64,000 bases of DNA, from NCBI GenBank assembly GCA_017590115.1, contig JAGGNK010006571.1, forward strand, positions 434,001-498,000, given 5' to 3'. Numbering within the stretch: position 1 is the stretch's first letter; every line of letters begins with the position of its first letter. Shown in pieces: positions 24,648 through 35,400 of the stretch. A program made the position numbers and the translations under genes. Below the pieces are notes generated by a model. That model was not told the origin of the DNA, did no database searches, and saw only the letters and a list, made by a program, of their open reading frames with translations. Origin of the DNA: Montifringilla adamsi (taxonomy: Eukaryota > Chordata > Aves > Passeriformes > Passeridae).

Positions 24648-25269
24648 TGTACTGGGCCTGGCTGGGATGGATTTAATTGTCTTCATAGCAGCCTGTATAG
24701 TGGTGTATTTTGAGTTTGGGAATTTGTGGTTAAAAGCTAAAACAGTGTTGATAACACACCAGTGTTTTGGCTATCACTGAGCACTGCCTGTACAGCATCG
24801 AGGGATTTTGTGGGTTTTTTCCTTTTTCTTCTTCTCACTCTGCTCTTGCAGACAAGTAGGCTGGGGGTGTGGAAGAAATTGGGAGCGATCACAGCCAAGA
24901 CAGCTGACCTAAAGTTAGCACCAGAGAGATACTTCAAACCATATAACCATGTGCCCCCAGTAAAAGCTTAGCAAAAGCAGGAGGAAGGGGGAATCTTTGG
25001 GGCTACAGCATTTATCTTCCCCAGGAATTGTTAAGCATGATGCAGCCTTGCTTTCTGTGAAATGACTAAACCTCTGCCTCTTGATGAGAAGTAGTGAGTG
25101 AACACCTTATTTTGGTTTGCTTCTGCTTGCAGCTTTGTCTCACCTATTTAGCTGTCTTTATCTTGAGTTATCTCACTTCTGCCCCTCTGATTCTCTCCCC
25201 CACCAGAGCAGGCTTAATGAACAAGTGACTGGTGGAGGCTCAGCCTCCAGATGGGGTCAACCTACTACA
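24648..25269 (+). mobile_element. Solitary LTR of an avian endogenous retrovirus
   Basis: About 620 bases matching a widespread bird LTR. It starts TGTACTGGGCCTGGCTGGGA, continues through 'gttgataacac', 'ggctgggggtg', 'cacagccaagacagctgacc' and 'ttatcttccccaggaattgttaagc', then the R/U5 part with 'ttagctgtctttatcttgag' and 'gattctctcccccacc', and ends near 'ggggtcaacctactaca'. No internal retroviral genes flank it, so it is a solo LTR left by recombination. Decay is moderate: the usual TATA region and ATTAAA-type signal are not clearly preserved. The flanks TAAGC / CAAGA match only in the middle three bases, so a target duplication is not proven. I consider it ERVL-like from memory of similar avian LTRs, without a database check. 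Confidence 0.83.
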
Positions 25270-25662
25270 CAAGAAAAATAAACCAAATAAATAGACTTCG
25301 TTTTATATCAAGGCAGACATACATGACTATAGAGTCCAGTTTCAGACGGGGAGCTAGAACAAGTTATCTGAGATGGAAATAGCAGAGAACCTGTCCAGCC
25401 AAGCAGGAAGGAAAAACAGACTCTCAGTGTCATTCATTAAATTCATCAGGTCTGATAAAGGCTTAAGAAGACAATGTCTGCTCCCAGACAGTGCTAATCA
25501 GTAAGAACATTAATTAGTAATAGGCAGAAAACTAGAATTAAGTGCAGAGCATGATGGACATCTTCAGAAAAAGTAAAAAGCCTTCCCTGAACATTAACAT
25601 ACTGAGGAGGAAGAAGAGAAAACTCAGAGGAACCTGTGAAAGAATGTTAGGTCACATTTGGA

Positions 25663-25678
25663 GGGGGGGAGGGCGGGG
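25663..25678 (+). promoter_or_regulatory. Potential G-quadruplex / GC-box motif
   Basis: Seven G, A, three G, C, four G. Splitting the first run gives four G3 blocks with one-base loops, the most stable class of G4 pattern. The same bases resemble an SP1-type GC box. It is isolated in AT-rich DNA, and no CpG island or promoter elements surround it. Confidence 0.5.
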
Positions 25679-26259
25679 CACAGGACACAGAGACCATTCA
25701 CCCCCGATGTTCATGTGGCACAGAGAGCTTATATTTTCCAACCCCTCCTTTATATATGGCATTTGAAAGAAAGAGTCTGGATGTTCTCATTGCTTTGAAT
25801 TTCACACCCCTTCAGGTCCTGGCCAGTGAGGTGGATGCAGCATTGGGAGATATTTGGTTGGCCAACACCCTTGTCAATCACTGTAACAACACGTAAAATT
25901 CTCTATCAAAATCTCTCCTCTTTCTGACTGGTAGAATAGCTTTTTTTAGAAAAAAGTTATGGCCATAGCTGGAGGGCCTTAAGAAGAAAACTTTGTTGCA
26001 TGAGCACCTAATTGATTAATACTAGACACCCACAGTATATTTATTACTTCTGCTGCCAAAGTTTCGCTCTCTATTTAAAGACACTTAACACTTGTGCCAG
26101 CTGAAATCAGACTGGCACCTCAGAAAGTATTTACTCACAGTTTATTGTTATTAAAAAGAACATCAAGCAAATAAAACAACAAATCCTGAGCACTCAATGA
26201 CTTGTGTTTATACATCACCTGAGGTCTTTGTGCATGTGCATCATGTGTTCAGACATATC

Positions 26260-26265
26260 TTTATT
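26260..26265 (-). terminator. Candidate polyadenylation signal AATAAA
   Basis: The minus strand reads TTTGAATAAAGATATGTCTG about 400 bases after the stop of the 26666-26869 open segment. The downstream sequence is moderately GT-rich (GATGCACATG). It is suggestive only in combination with that candidate exon. Confidence 0.2.
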
Positions 26266-26665
26266 CAAATCTAAGCTACAAAATAGATAGTGCAGTGAGA
26301 GCATAGACCTACCTCACAGTATTTTGCAGAGAGAAATATTTACAATACCTTCTGCCTCTTTAATGAGGAAAATATCAAGCTACTGAACATCATCATTTCA
26401 ATATCTAAATGTATAAGGGGTGGGGAAGGAGTCCAGAAGGCATGTGAGGCCCAGGGGAAGAGGAAGAAGGAAGAGACTCAAAAAATGTTGCGTTGTTTAC
26501 TAAGATTACCAGATCGTAACAAATAAAAATGGAAACACCACCGGAGATATTTTTTCAATCCTCATATTGAAGCCTAGCTCTGATCCACTGCAGTGCATAC
26601 AGGTAATAAAGATGTTACAAATGTGCATAATTTTGAACATTTAGTGAAAAATTAGTATTGGCTCC

Positions 26666-26869
26666 CTAGAAGCTGCCCACTTCACTGTCATTCTGCATAA
26701 GTTGTTCTACATCTAACTCTTCTAAAATGAATGAATCAAGACATGCTCTTGGGTGTTCTGCAGCTTCTCCACTAATTAATTCAGACTTTTCTTCACTTGC
26801 ATTTGAAAGAGAATATGAAGGCAAAAAGGTTTGTGGATCTTTGCCTCTATAGCTTCTCTCATTATGCAG
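26666..26869 (-). CDS. Candidate terminal coding exon, unidentified gene
   Basis: On the minus strand an acceptor-like CACACTCAG is followed by 67 open codons that begin LHNERSYRGK and end MQNDSEVGSF, then TAG. The frame is also open upstream to a Met at 26893. The C-terminal part is acidic and reads like a natural protein tail (LEELDVEQLM). An AATAAA lies about 400 bases downstream, an ordinary 3' UTR length. The polypyrimidine tract is weak, and I do not recognise the peptide. A chance frame remains the leading alternative. Confidence 0.2.
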   Translation of the reverse strand: MHNERSYRGKDPQTFLPSYSLSNASEEKSELISGEAAEHPRACLDSFILEELDVEQLMQNDSEVGSF

Positions 26870-27999
26870 CTGAGTGTGATTTAGCCCATGCATGTACAGT
26901 CAGCAAGCAGAGCAAAACTGCTGAGCACCCACAAATACTGCTGAAATCAATAGAAACTGCAGGGACATTGTGACTTTGAGACACAGCTTATCCTTCTTCA
27001 GAAGCCTAGTCATAGGTGGAAGACCTTATTCTGAAGCTGTGTAAAAAGATTTCTGTACTGTTGGGTTTCATCTGTTTCATTTCCAGAGGGCAGAGTCAGG
27101 CACACTGTACGAAACAGGCCAAGTCCCAGGGCAGGGTGGGAAGAAAAGAAGGAAACCTCTGTCTCAAGATGAATGGAGTTCAGAAGAATCACAAACCCAT
27201 TTGTGCACACAGACAGCAAATCCACAGTTGGCAAAGTTATTCTATAAGCAACACATCACTTAATGCTGCAAATTAACAGGCCCAGCAGAGGTTCCCAATG
27301 AAAAAAAAACCTTTATTTTATCTAGCTTTGATGAAGATGGAGTGTTTGGCATTCAAGGACAGTGCAATGGAGCTATCCTACAAGGCTTGTCCTTATTCCA
27401 TCTCCTGTTAAGCACTGCCATCGGAAGGGCAGGAGAGATGCATGGTAGCCATAGCACAGCATTTTCAAAGCTGAAAAGGCCAGGCTGTACAGCCCATCTG
27501 CCTTCATCATTACTGCCAGAGGTTAAGATATCTCTGTATGATTGAGAGGAGTACTAAAAAGGCAATGTGATAGCTGACCTGTTTAAGGAAAGGTCCTTGC
27601 TTACAGTACAAGGACTGTAGTTAACACTGCAAAACATGTGACATCATCAAAGAAAGTGAAGGAGTCAAGAGGGAGTCTAAGATCTGAAGGCATTAAAAGC
27701 TGCTTTTCAGCAAGTTCTCCTGGGTTCAGATTCCATCCCTTTTCCAGCACAGGGCTAAACTGAGAAGCAAGAATACAAAATGCAGTAGATTCTCTACATG
27801 ACACAAACAGCTAGCATATGCCCCAGGTGGTAGAAAGTACCTGTCAAACAAAACTGAAAGATATTTTCAGCAGTGTCCTCAAAATACTCTGTTGAGACAG
27901 AAGATGCAGAACCTGATAGCAGTTTTTTCAGAAAAGTTTGAATTCATTGCTTTTAGAAGAAAATAGGTGTGGATCCCCAAAAGACCCCACTAGAAAGAC
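26870..27999. other. Unique non-coding stretch
   Basis: No gene or repeat recognised. Confidence 0.55.
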
Positions 28000-28345
28000 A
28001 ACTTGTGGCAGGGAGCAGCAGAAGAACAGTGGCTGCCCATGGGTCTGTGTGTGCCCAGCCCACCACCCCAGCCACGAGCAGGGCAGCTACAGGGCACCAG
28101 GGAACGCCCAGCTCTGGGCACTGGGCAGCTCCCTGGAGATGGGACAATGATGAGCTGGGGTGTGGGCCCAGCTTGGTGGGGCCCACGATTGGGTACACCG
28201 GGGCAGGGCTGTACTGAGCTGGAAAGCAAACTCTGCAGTGGCATTACTGAGGCAGGGATAGTCAAGGCTGCTCGCACCCCTAGAGCCACCACAACTGGGA
28301 CAACACCATCAGCAGGAACTGTAAACAAGGAGTGTGTTGCAGTTT
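28000..28345. other. Unclassified GC-rich island
   Basis: About 345 bases clearly richer in G+C than the surroundings, with overlapping open frames on both strands (up to 126 codons on the minus strand, 27990-28370). The frames have no domain signature and are explained by the low stop frequency of GC-rich DNA. It directly precedes the CR1 copy starting near 28545 and could be an unrecognised repeat, a retrocopy fragment or an old regulatory element. Confidence 0.5.
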
Positions 28346-28544
28346 TTGGTTGAAATTTTTCAAGTTTCACAGCTATCTAATAAAATTTTACTTGCTACTT
28401 GTAAACCCTGTGACATCTTGTTACAGGTCCTCACATTTATTTGCTTTTCTAGTGTAAGAAGTGCATTGATTACAGTGGCTTCCGTGAAAGGAAAGGTCTC
28501 ATTGGAGCCTAGAAGTAGAAAAATAGTTGTAAGGCTGAACAAGG

Positions 28545-30105
28545 AATATGTGAGCTGCTGAAGGAGGCAGGTGATTTAGCAACAGCAGGCACAAATAACA
28601 TATATGTATTTAATGCCATTTGTCTCACTAAGGTCTACCATACCCCTGTGATTAGTGAAAGGGATCATGGAGATCTACCAGCAGTCCATTAGGACTCAGG
28701 GATTAATTGAGAGAATTCAGCCCACACAAGCTCATGGGATCCAACAGGCTGTATCCTTGCAAGGCTGCTCTCTATTATCTTTGAAAGCTCATAGCGATCA
28801 AGTGGTCCCGCATGACTGGAGGAGGGCAAATGTTGTATCAATCTTCAAAAATTCAAAAGGTAAGGGAACTTGAAGTCTTACTTTGACGTCTGGGGAAAAA
28901 AAATCACAAAGCAAGTATTTTTCAAGAGTGTTTCTGGGCACATGAAGTTGATTAGGTGACCATCCATTTAGCGTAAATTGTCTTCTAGGGTAAAATTACT
29001 AGATTTGGGGATGAAGGGAGAGCAGTGGATGTCATTTACTTTCATCTTCAGAGATATTCTTGACTCTCACAATATTCTTTTATGCAATTTATGATGTTAT
29101 AATGTGTATTGGTAGGCAGTTCGATATGAGAAAAACTGCTTGAATGATCAGTCTCAGAAGACAGCAGATAGCCCATCCTACTGTACCTGGAGGCTAGCAA
29201 CAAGCAGAGCACCACAGAGGTCTATCCTGGGACCTGTCCTTTCTAATATACTTATCAGTGACTTGGAGGTAAGTGGCTGTACACACTTTCATCAAGTTTG
29301 CACATGCATCACATTAGGAGAAAGAGCTGACATGCTTAAGAGCAGGACTTTTTTAAAAGGGATCTAGACAGACTAGAGGAATAGGCCAGCAGGAACTTAA
29401 TTAATTTCAAAAATGAAAAATTCAAAGTCCTGCACCTGGGAAGAAATGAGGCCTTGCACGAAGGCAGACGGGGGAGTGATAGGCTGGGAAACAGCTGTAC
29501 TGGAAAGGACCCTGGGCAGGCAGCCAGCAGTGTACCCTGGCAGCAGAAAAAGTCAAGGCATCCTAGGTTGTATTATCATAGCTAGTAGATGAAAGCACTT
29601 CATAGACCACATCTCAAACACCACATCCAATTTTCCCCCCTCAATACAGACATTAATGAACAAGAGCAAGTTCAGCAGAGCTCAGTGGAGAGCTACTAAG
29701 ACATTCAGGGGTCTGGAGAATTCACCCTATTATTAGAAACTGAGCTAATTTGGCTTGCTCAGCCTGGAGACAAGGCTTCAGAAGAACCTAGCTGCAACCT
29801 TCTAATATCTACACAGAGGTCACAGAGACGATGGAGGCTGGTTCTTCAAAATTATGTATGATGGGAAGAAGAGACACAGACTGGCTGAAGGGAATTTTTT
29901 TTCACCACAAGGACAGACAGTCATAGGAACAACAACTCAGAGAAGTTGTGCAGTCTCCCTCCTTGGAGATTTTTCAGTATACAAAGTATATAAAATTCCA
30001 AGTAATCTGATTTGAGCTCATAGTTGATCCTACTTTGAACATGAGGTTGGACTAGAGACCTGTTTAGGTTCCTTCCAAAATAAATTATCCTGTTATTATA
30101 TTTTC
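28545..30105 (+). mobile_element. CR1 LINE, 5'-truncated, pol remnant plus 3' UTR
   Basis: About 1.55 kb of CR1 in plus orientation, from the middle of the reverse transcriptase to the 3' end. Translated pieces match CR1 RT landmarks: HDWRRANVVSIFKNSKGKGT (about 28808-28870) and RAPQRSILGPVLSNILISDL (from 29206). The segment aligning with the catalytic FADD motif reads TTT GCA CAT GCA (29297-29308), so both aspartates are lost, and it sits in a different frame from the preceding block. After this come the C-terminal CR1 region ('caaagtcctgcacctggg' at about 29424; 'tcagcctggagacaaggctt') and the 3' UTR ending 'catgaggttggactagagacc' and a decayed CCTGTTATTATA tail. The copy is inactive. The 5' limit is approximate. 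Confidence 0.9.
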
Positions 30106-30230
30106 TATCCAGTAGAGAAGGTCTCAAAATCTCTTTGCATTAAGACTCTGGACTCCATGCAAGCACATCTTTTCCAGAATACGCTACATCATACAACCTC
30201 TATAAGAAATCAAAATTGGAAATCACGGCT

Positions 30231-30345
30231 AAATCACAGAATTGCAAAAGGTTAAGATTAAGGTTAGAAGGGACCTCTCAAGATGTCTGGTCAAATCCTT
30301 CTGCTCATCTTGGGTCAGGTAGGCCAGGTTTCCCGGGAAAACCGA
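30231..30345 (-). mobile_element. CR1 LINE 3' tail, antisense fragment
   Basis: Read on the plus strand it shows the reverse complement of a CR1 3' end: 'aatcacagaattgcaaaagg', 'ggttagaagggacctctcaa', then a decayed 'atcatctagtccaacc' block and 'gggtcaggtaggcc'. About 115 bases remain. It lies between two plus-oriented CR1 copies, so at least three separate insertions are needed to explain 28.5-32.8 kb. Confidence 0.72.
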
Positions 30346-31549
30346 CGTACGCAGAGAAATTTCTCACTCACTCTGCTATTAAAGGGAATTTTTCTCCTCT
30401 TCAGAAACCTTTATTTAAAACAAAACAATACAAAAACAAAACAAAACACCACAGCATCCAGTGACTTCTTTACCTGCAAATACCAATACAGAAATCAATC
30501 AACCGTCTCATCTGAAGACCAGCAAAAATACATTAAGAATTCCTAACAAATTTGGTGAGGCCTCAGGAATGTGGAAGTCTGACACAAGATGACTAAAGCA
30601 ATGGAAAATCAAAGACACATGGAAAACAAAATGGAACTGGTCTCAGGCAAACTTTCAGTGGCTTAGTTTCTTTTAGATCATAGAAATATATCTGCAGCAT
30701 ATGTAGCGGTGTTAAGTACAGCAACTGGAAATAATGCTATGGATCCCCAGGCTGGAACTGTTGGATGCTGTAATAGCAGAGTAGGTCGAGACTTTTTGAA
30801 TTTGAAATGTTACCTGGGACTTGATACCCATTTGTGCATTTATCTTCATACATTCTGAACGATAGTTTCTGCTCACCTTAATACAGGCATAGGAGGAAAT
30901 AAAAAAGCAATTAATTAAACAATATGGAGGAAGGACTTAGGAGTTTCCCTAAAGTTACTTGGGAAGGTGAATTTTAAGTATACTACAGAATAAAATTACA
31001 ACTTTCTATATCTTGAGACAGTATATTTCTCCCTCAAAAAGCTTTACACTTTCTCACCTGAAGTGCCAAATGATTTACTTAACAACTGATTAACTTTTAA
31101 TTTTATGATCTCTAGCCACTATTTCACCTAAAATAGAGAAAGTTATCACTGTTCTTATTAAAGATCTGGAGATTTACTCTTTTTCTTTCACAATGCAAGG
31201 ACTATAATTATAATTGAGATGGCAATGAATTCTTCTGTATTTACCATCTAGTATAATGTTTCCTAAGTGAATTAAATACAGACTTTATATTACTCCTAGG
31301 ACTCTCTTCAAAGCTAAGTTTCCTAAGGTATCACTTTATTCCTGGATAAATCTTACCTCAGTGAAACAATGACTAATCTCTAGCATATATGCAGTTATCT
31401 CTCTTCCTCATTAAAACAGATGTTATCTCTACCAATAAAGCAGCTTTTCTCTGCTTCTCTCCTCTGGACATCAAATACCTCTGCTGCTGCCAGTAGAACA
31501 TTGCATTCATGTATCTTTGTCTCAAAAAGACCATATACTTTTTCCACTA
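30346..31549. other. Unique spacer between CR1 copies
   Basis: AT-rich sequence without recognisable genes. A short CAAAA-type low-complexity stretch occurs at about 30417-30450. Confidence 0.55.
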
Positions 31550-32775
31550 ACTCATATTAAGATAAAAGGAGATAGATTTTTCAAGTATGTGAAGGACAAA
31601 AATTTAATCTGGAATAATCAGCAGAGATTTACCAAGTGTAAATCATCTGTGACCAACCCGATTGCGTTCTATGATGAAATGATGAGCTGCATCCCCTGGA
31701 CCAGGGGAAAGCACTGGGTATGATCTACTTTGTCTTTCATGAGAATTTTGACACAATCTTCCACAGAAGCTCAGAAAGCTGAGAAACTATTCAGCTGACT
31801 GACCTGTGAGATATATTGAAAACTGCCTGGACACTGTGGGCTCACAGTAATCAGTGGCTCAAAGTCCAGACATCAGTCAATAACACAATGAAAATCAGGG
31901 AGTTTATTCTGGGTCTGACATTGTTCCTCATCTTCATCATCAACCTGAGTCATAAAAAAGAATGCATTTAACTAGAAAATGCAAGGACAGTACCAAACGG
32001 AGGAAAAGTTGAAACATTGAGTGGTAGAGTCTTAATTCGCAGCAGTTTGAGAAACCTGTGAACTAGAGCAAGAGGAATTTCCCAAAGCTTAATAAGCAGA
32101 GCTGCAAGATTCTGCACTTGGGGAAGAATAACCTCACACACAAGTACAGCTGGAAAGTGGCTGCCTGACTGACAGCCCTGCTGAAAGTACCAGGGACCAC
32201 GGCAGGTGCCAATGTGAATATGAGCCATGGGGCAGTCTCCCTGGGAAGCTGGAAAGCCAATACTGGGCCACACTGAGGAAGGTGCAGCCAGCAGGTCGAG
32301 GGAGCTCCTGCACTGCAGAGACTATGTCTGGAAAGCTGTGCTCAGTCTGGGGCTCTGCTGCTCATGAAGGACGATGAGGGGTTGAGTAAGGTCCAGTAGA
32401 AGGCTACAAGGGCGGCCATCACTTGGCCCCTTAGAAGCGATTGAGAGAGCTGGGCTTGTTCAGTCTGGCAAAGAGGGAGAGCTAACAACAGCCCACAGCT
32501 GCTTGAGAGGTACCTCCAGTGACCACAGGGACAACCTCTCATCAGATATGGCCAATGGCACAACAAGGGCCAAAGGGGAGTGGTTGCAGTTAGGAAGATG
32601 GAAGGACAGGCACTATAGCATATTATTCACATAGGTGGAATCTCCAGCCTCAGAGGTTTTCAAGGTTGTCAGACAAAACAGATCCAGACTTGATAACAGT
32701 CCTGCTTCAAGCAGAAGGATGGACTTGATGGCCTCCTTGGGGCCATGTCCAAACAAAATTTTAATGATTTTTGTG
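31550..32775 (+). mobile_element. CR1 LINE, 5'-truncated, pol remnant plus 3' UTR
   Basis: About 1.2 kb of CR1, plus orientation. The start reads as RT protein in one frame (YVKDKNLIWNNQQRFTKCKS from 31586, then NPIAFYDEM). It continues in other frames through a 'SFMRILTQSSTEAQKAEK'-like block (KAFDTVSH counterpart) and an IENWL counterpart near 31810, then the 3' region ('agattctgcacttggggaag' near 32108; 'gagctgggcttgttcagtct' near 32447; 'gacaacctctcatcagatat'). It ends 'gatggacttgatggcctcct' with a degenerate tail at about 32755-32775. Frameshifts and stops make it inactive. It is more decayed in the middle than at the ends. Confidence 0.88.
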
Positions 32776-35370
32776 AAAAGTTTTGAAAAAAGTCACAGTG
32801 ACAAGTACAATTAGCTTTTTAGAGTAATGCCTGGAAGAGTTATGGAATATGTCCTGTGTTCATGAAGTTTCTTGAATAAATGTAACCAATAAGAGTAAGG
32901 ACTAACCCAAAACAGTAAGATCTCCCTTCACATTACCTACAATTAAAGTTGTATATGACAATTCTTCACCTATTCAGGAACAACAAGCATTTACTGAATT
33001 GGAAATCAACATGGAAAGGCAGTTTTCCACAGGCAGAATGTGGCTTAGACCTTAACAGAGAACAGCATGGAATGCCTTTCCCCTTCTGTAATGTATTAAC
33101 ATTTTTTTGTTTTTACTGCCACGGCACCTTGAACACAGGAGCTCCAAAAGCTTCTAATATTTGCTCAGAGAAAAGAATTATGAGCATTAATCTGTCAATT
33201 TTTTGGCAGCTCTCCCATGCAGGATTTTTTTTTTTTAACGAGACTGAAAAGGGTCTGCCACCAAATAAAAATAAATTAAATAAAAGTAAACTGCAAGTCA
33301 ATTTGCAGTATTTGGTTTCTTCTTCCTGACGATAAAGGAAACCCCTGGATATGATGCCTGTCCTGGCAAACTCTCAGCTAAAAAGCCTGCCTCCTACCAT
33401 ACATATTATTTAATATCTTCATATGCCAGTATTACACCAAATGCTTAAGTGTTTTTTCTTGCTGTTGGTCAGTGTTTTCAAATAATAAAAAAAAATAAAT
33501 TGGCATGTAAACCACATAATTTGTGGTATCCACCTTATCTCCTTCAGCAAAACAGTTTTCTTTTTAATCATTGTACTTAAACCAAGCCATACACCTTTAA
33601 CAAAGCTAATGAGCTACTTGGTACTGCTGCTGCAGCCATTCAGTCGTGCTGACTTCAATAGTCTATAAAGCAACATATTGAGAGAAAACAGGAATAAAAA
33701 AACCCGCTTGTGGTGGAATTATAAAACAGTTTATAGAAAAATCCTGGGAACTCATAGAGAATACTCAGAACTCGTAAAAAGGTACTGAATTAACTGCATG
33801 TGCCTATATCAATAAATTAAAGGCAAGGCAAGGGCTCAAATACCAGCCTACACTCATCCGTAACATTTAATTGCTAACATGTATACTCCATCAACAGTTG
33901 GCAATTAATATTCTCCCAGACAGTGGGAGATTAAGTACAGTCTGCAGGATAAGAGAGGTCAGGGACAGTGTGTTGTGAATGCATAAATGCAGTATGGTCC
34001 ATTCTATTTTCTACCATAGGCACAAGAGTCTTCAAAAAAGCTGTTCTAAACAAGAATTAGCATTACACTCTCCTGTGGCCCAGAATCAGAATGGATATCA
34101 AAACCACAGATGGTATCAGGTAGCACCAATGCAAGTTGGTTTGTCCTTACTCCAGAATTAGTTCTCCAGTGCTCCTTACTCTTTAGCATGTATTCATTAC
34201 AACACTACACTTCTCCTTCAAGGAGCAGTGCGTCTGGCATTCACTGCTGTAACCACAGCTCACAAAAACATTCCTGATAAGTCAAAAATGCAGAGCCTGG
34301 GTACTGTACTGCTGACAATGCAGCCACAGAAAGAAAGGGCCAACCCAAGTGGGTAGAGTTTTTAACCAGTTTCCATCGTGTGGCTTTCCTGCTGCAGCAG
34401 TATTATTGACAGTACCTGAGCTCAGCAGCTTCGAGCTAACTCAACTCATTCATCCCAGCTGCAGCTGCTATAACACAGGCGTACCACAAAGTCCAGCTTT
34501 CAAAAGCCAGGGATCTTCAAAGGCTTCTCTCAGCTGCTGGCCAGCCCTGGAGTCCCGGCTGGTTGGAGCTCATGAGACACACACAGAACAGCTCACAACC
34601 TGCCTTTGTGAAACAGAAGCTGGGGTGATGTGAAGCCCCCACAGCAGTGACAGAGATTCTCAGTGGCACCTCCTCAGGCCCAAACTGTACCCAAAGACTG
34701 AGCACGCCCAGGGGGTCAGCCCCACAAGTGAAGGGGTAGGTACAAGATTCCCTGCTCTGTCACACCAGAGGGTTTTTCTCCAGTGATGTTGGGCATAGGG
34801 GAAGTAGTTTTAACCATGCGGATATGCAATCATACAACATGTCCTCCCAAAGAAGAACATCCAGATCAACACAGTGTACCTCAAAAAGTAGTGCAGCACC
34901 CCTACCTGAAATCAATATGCCTGAGCGGGTCTGAGTAGCAATAAAGGAAAATTTTGCCCATGATACTGAAAGGAACAATCCCCTTCCTGATAATATGTCT
35001 ATAATCATAAGAGAAAAATACTTCATGGTGCATAATCCCATCAAACAAGTGAAATTCAGTAAGCAGTACACGACTTGGTTTAACTGCCTCAAAAAAAAAT
35101 CCAACACTGCCAAGCATTTTAACTTCTGGTCCTTAACACCCTGAAGAGTTTTCAGGGTGATGCCTTCAATAAGTCATCTCCTGAAGTTCTGATAATAAAG
35201 TTTTATTACTTTCCTGTAAGTAGATTAAAAAAAGTCATGCCTCTGAGTTAGGAACGAGCACCAAAAGTGCTTGATTTTTTTCATTTTCCTTCTAATAAAA
35301 TAAAAAACAGTTATTCTATGCAAAAATGAGGAAAAAATGCAACACATCCAGAATTCCAATTGGCATCACC
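32776..35370. other. Unique non-coding stretch
   Basis: No gene or repeat family recognised. A T-run occurs at about 33227-33236, and a moderately GC-rich patch without features lies at about 34350-34750. Confidence 0.55.
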
Positions 35371-35400
35371 ACACTTGAGTAGCAGAGGCTACTCAAGTGT
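35371..35400. repeat. Perfect 13-bp hairpin with 4-base loop
   Basis: Arms ACACTTGAGTAGC and GCTACTCAAGTGT flank an AGAG loop. Sequence and geometry resemble the hairpin at 21706, but the two are not related in sequence, which favours a common mechanism over a shared element. Confidence 0.85.

Larger units (their letters stand above)
25270..26665. other. Unique stretch, possible 3' UTR on minus strand
   Basis: Contains a G-rich motif (25663-25678) and, on the minus strand, the region after the 26666-26869 open segment up to an AATAAA at 26260-26265. Otherwise no gene or repeat family is recognised. Confidence 0.45.

Noticed and set aside
26270..26340. MIR-like 'gacctacctcacag' segment
   Set aside because: Only about 15 bases resemble the MIR 3' region; too short to support.
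27953..28370. Overlapping frames up to 126 codons in the GC-rich island
   Set aside because: Open on both strands at once, as expected from low stop frequency in GC-rich DNA; no domain.
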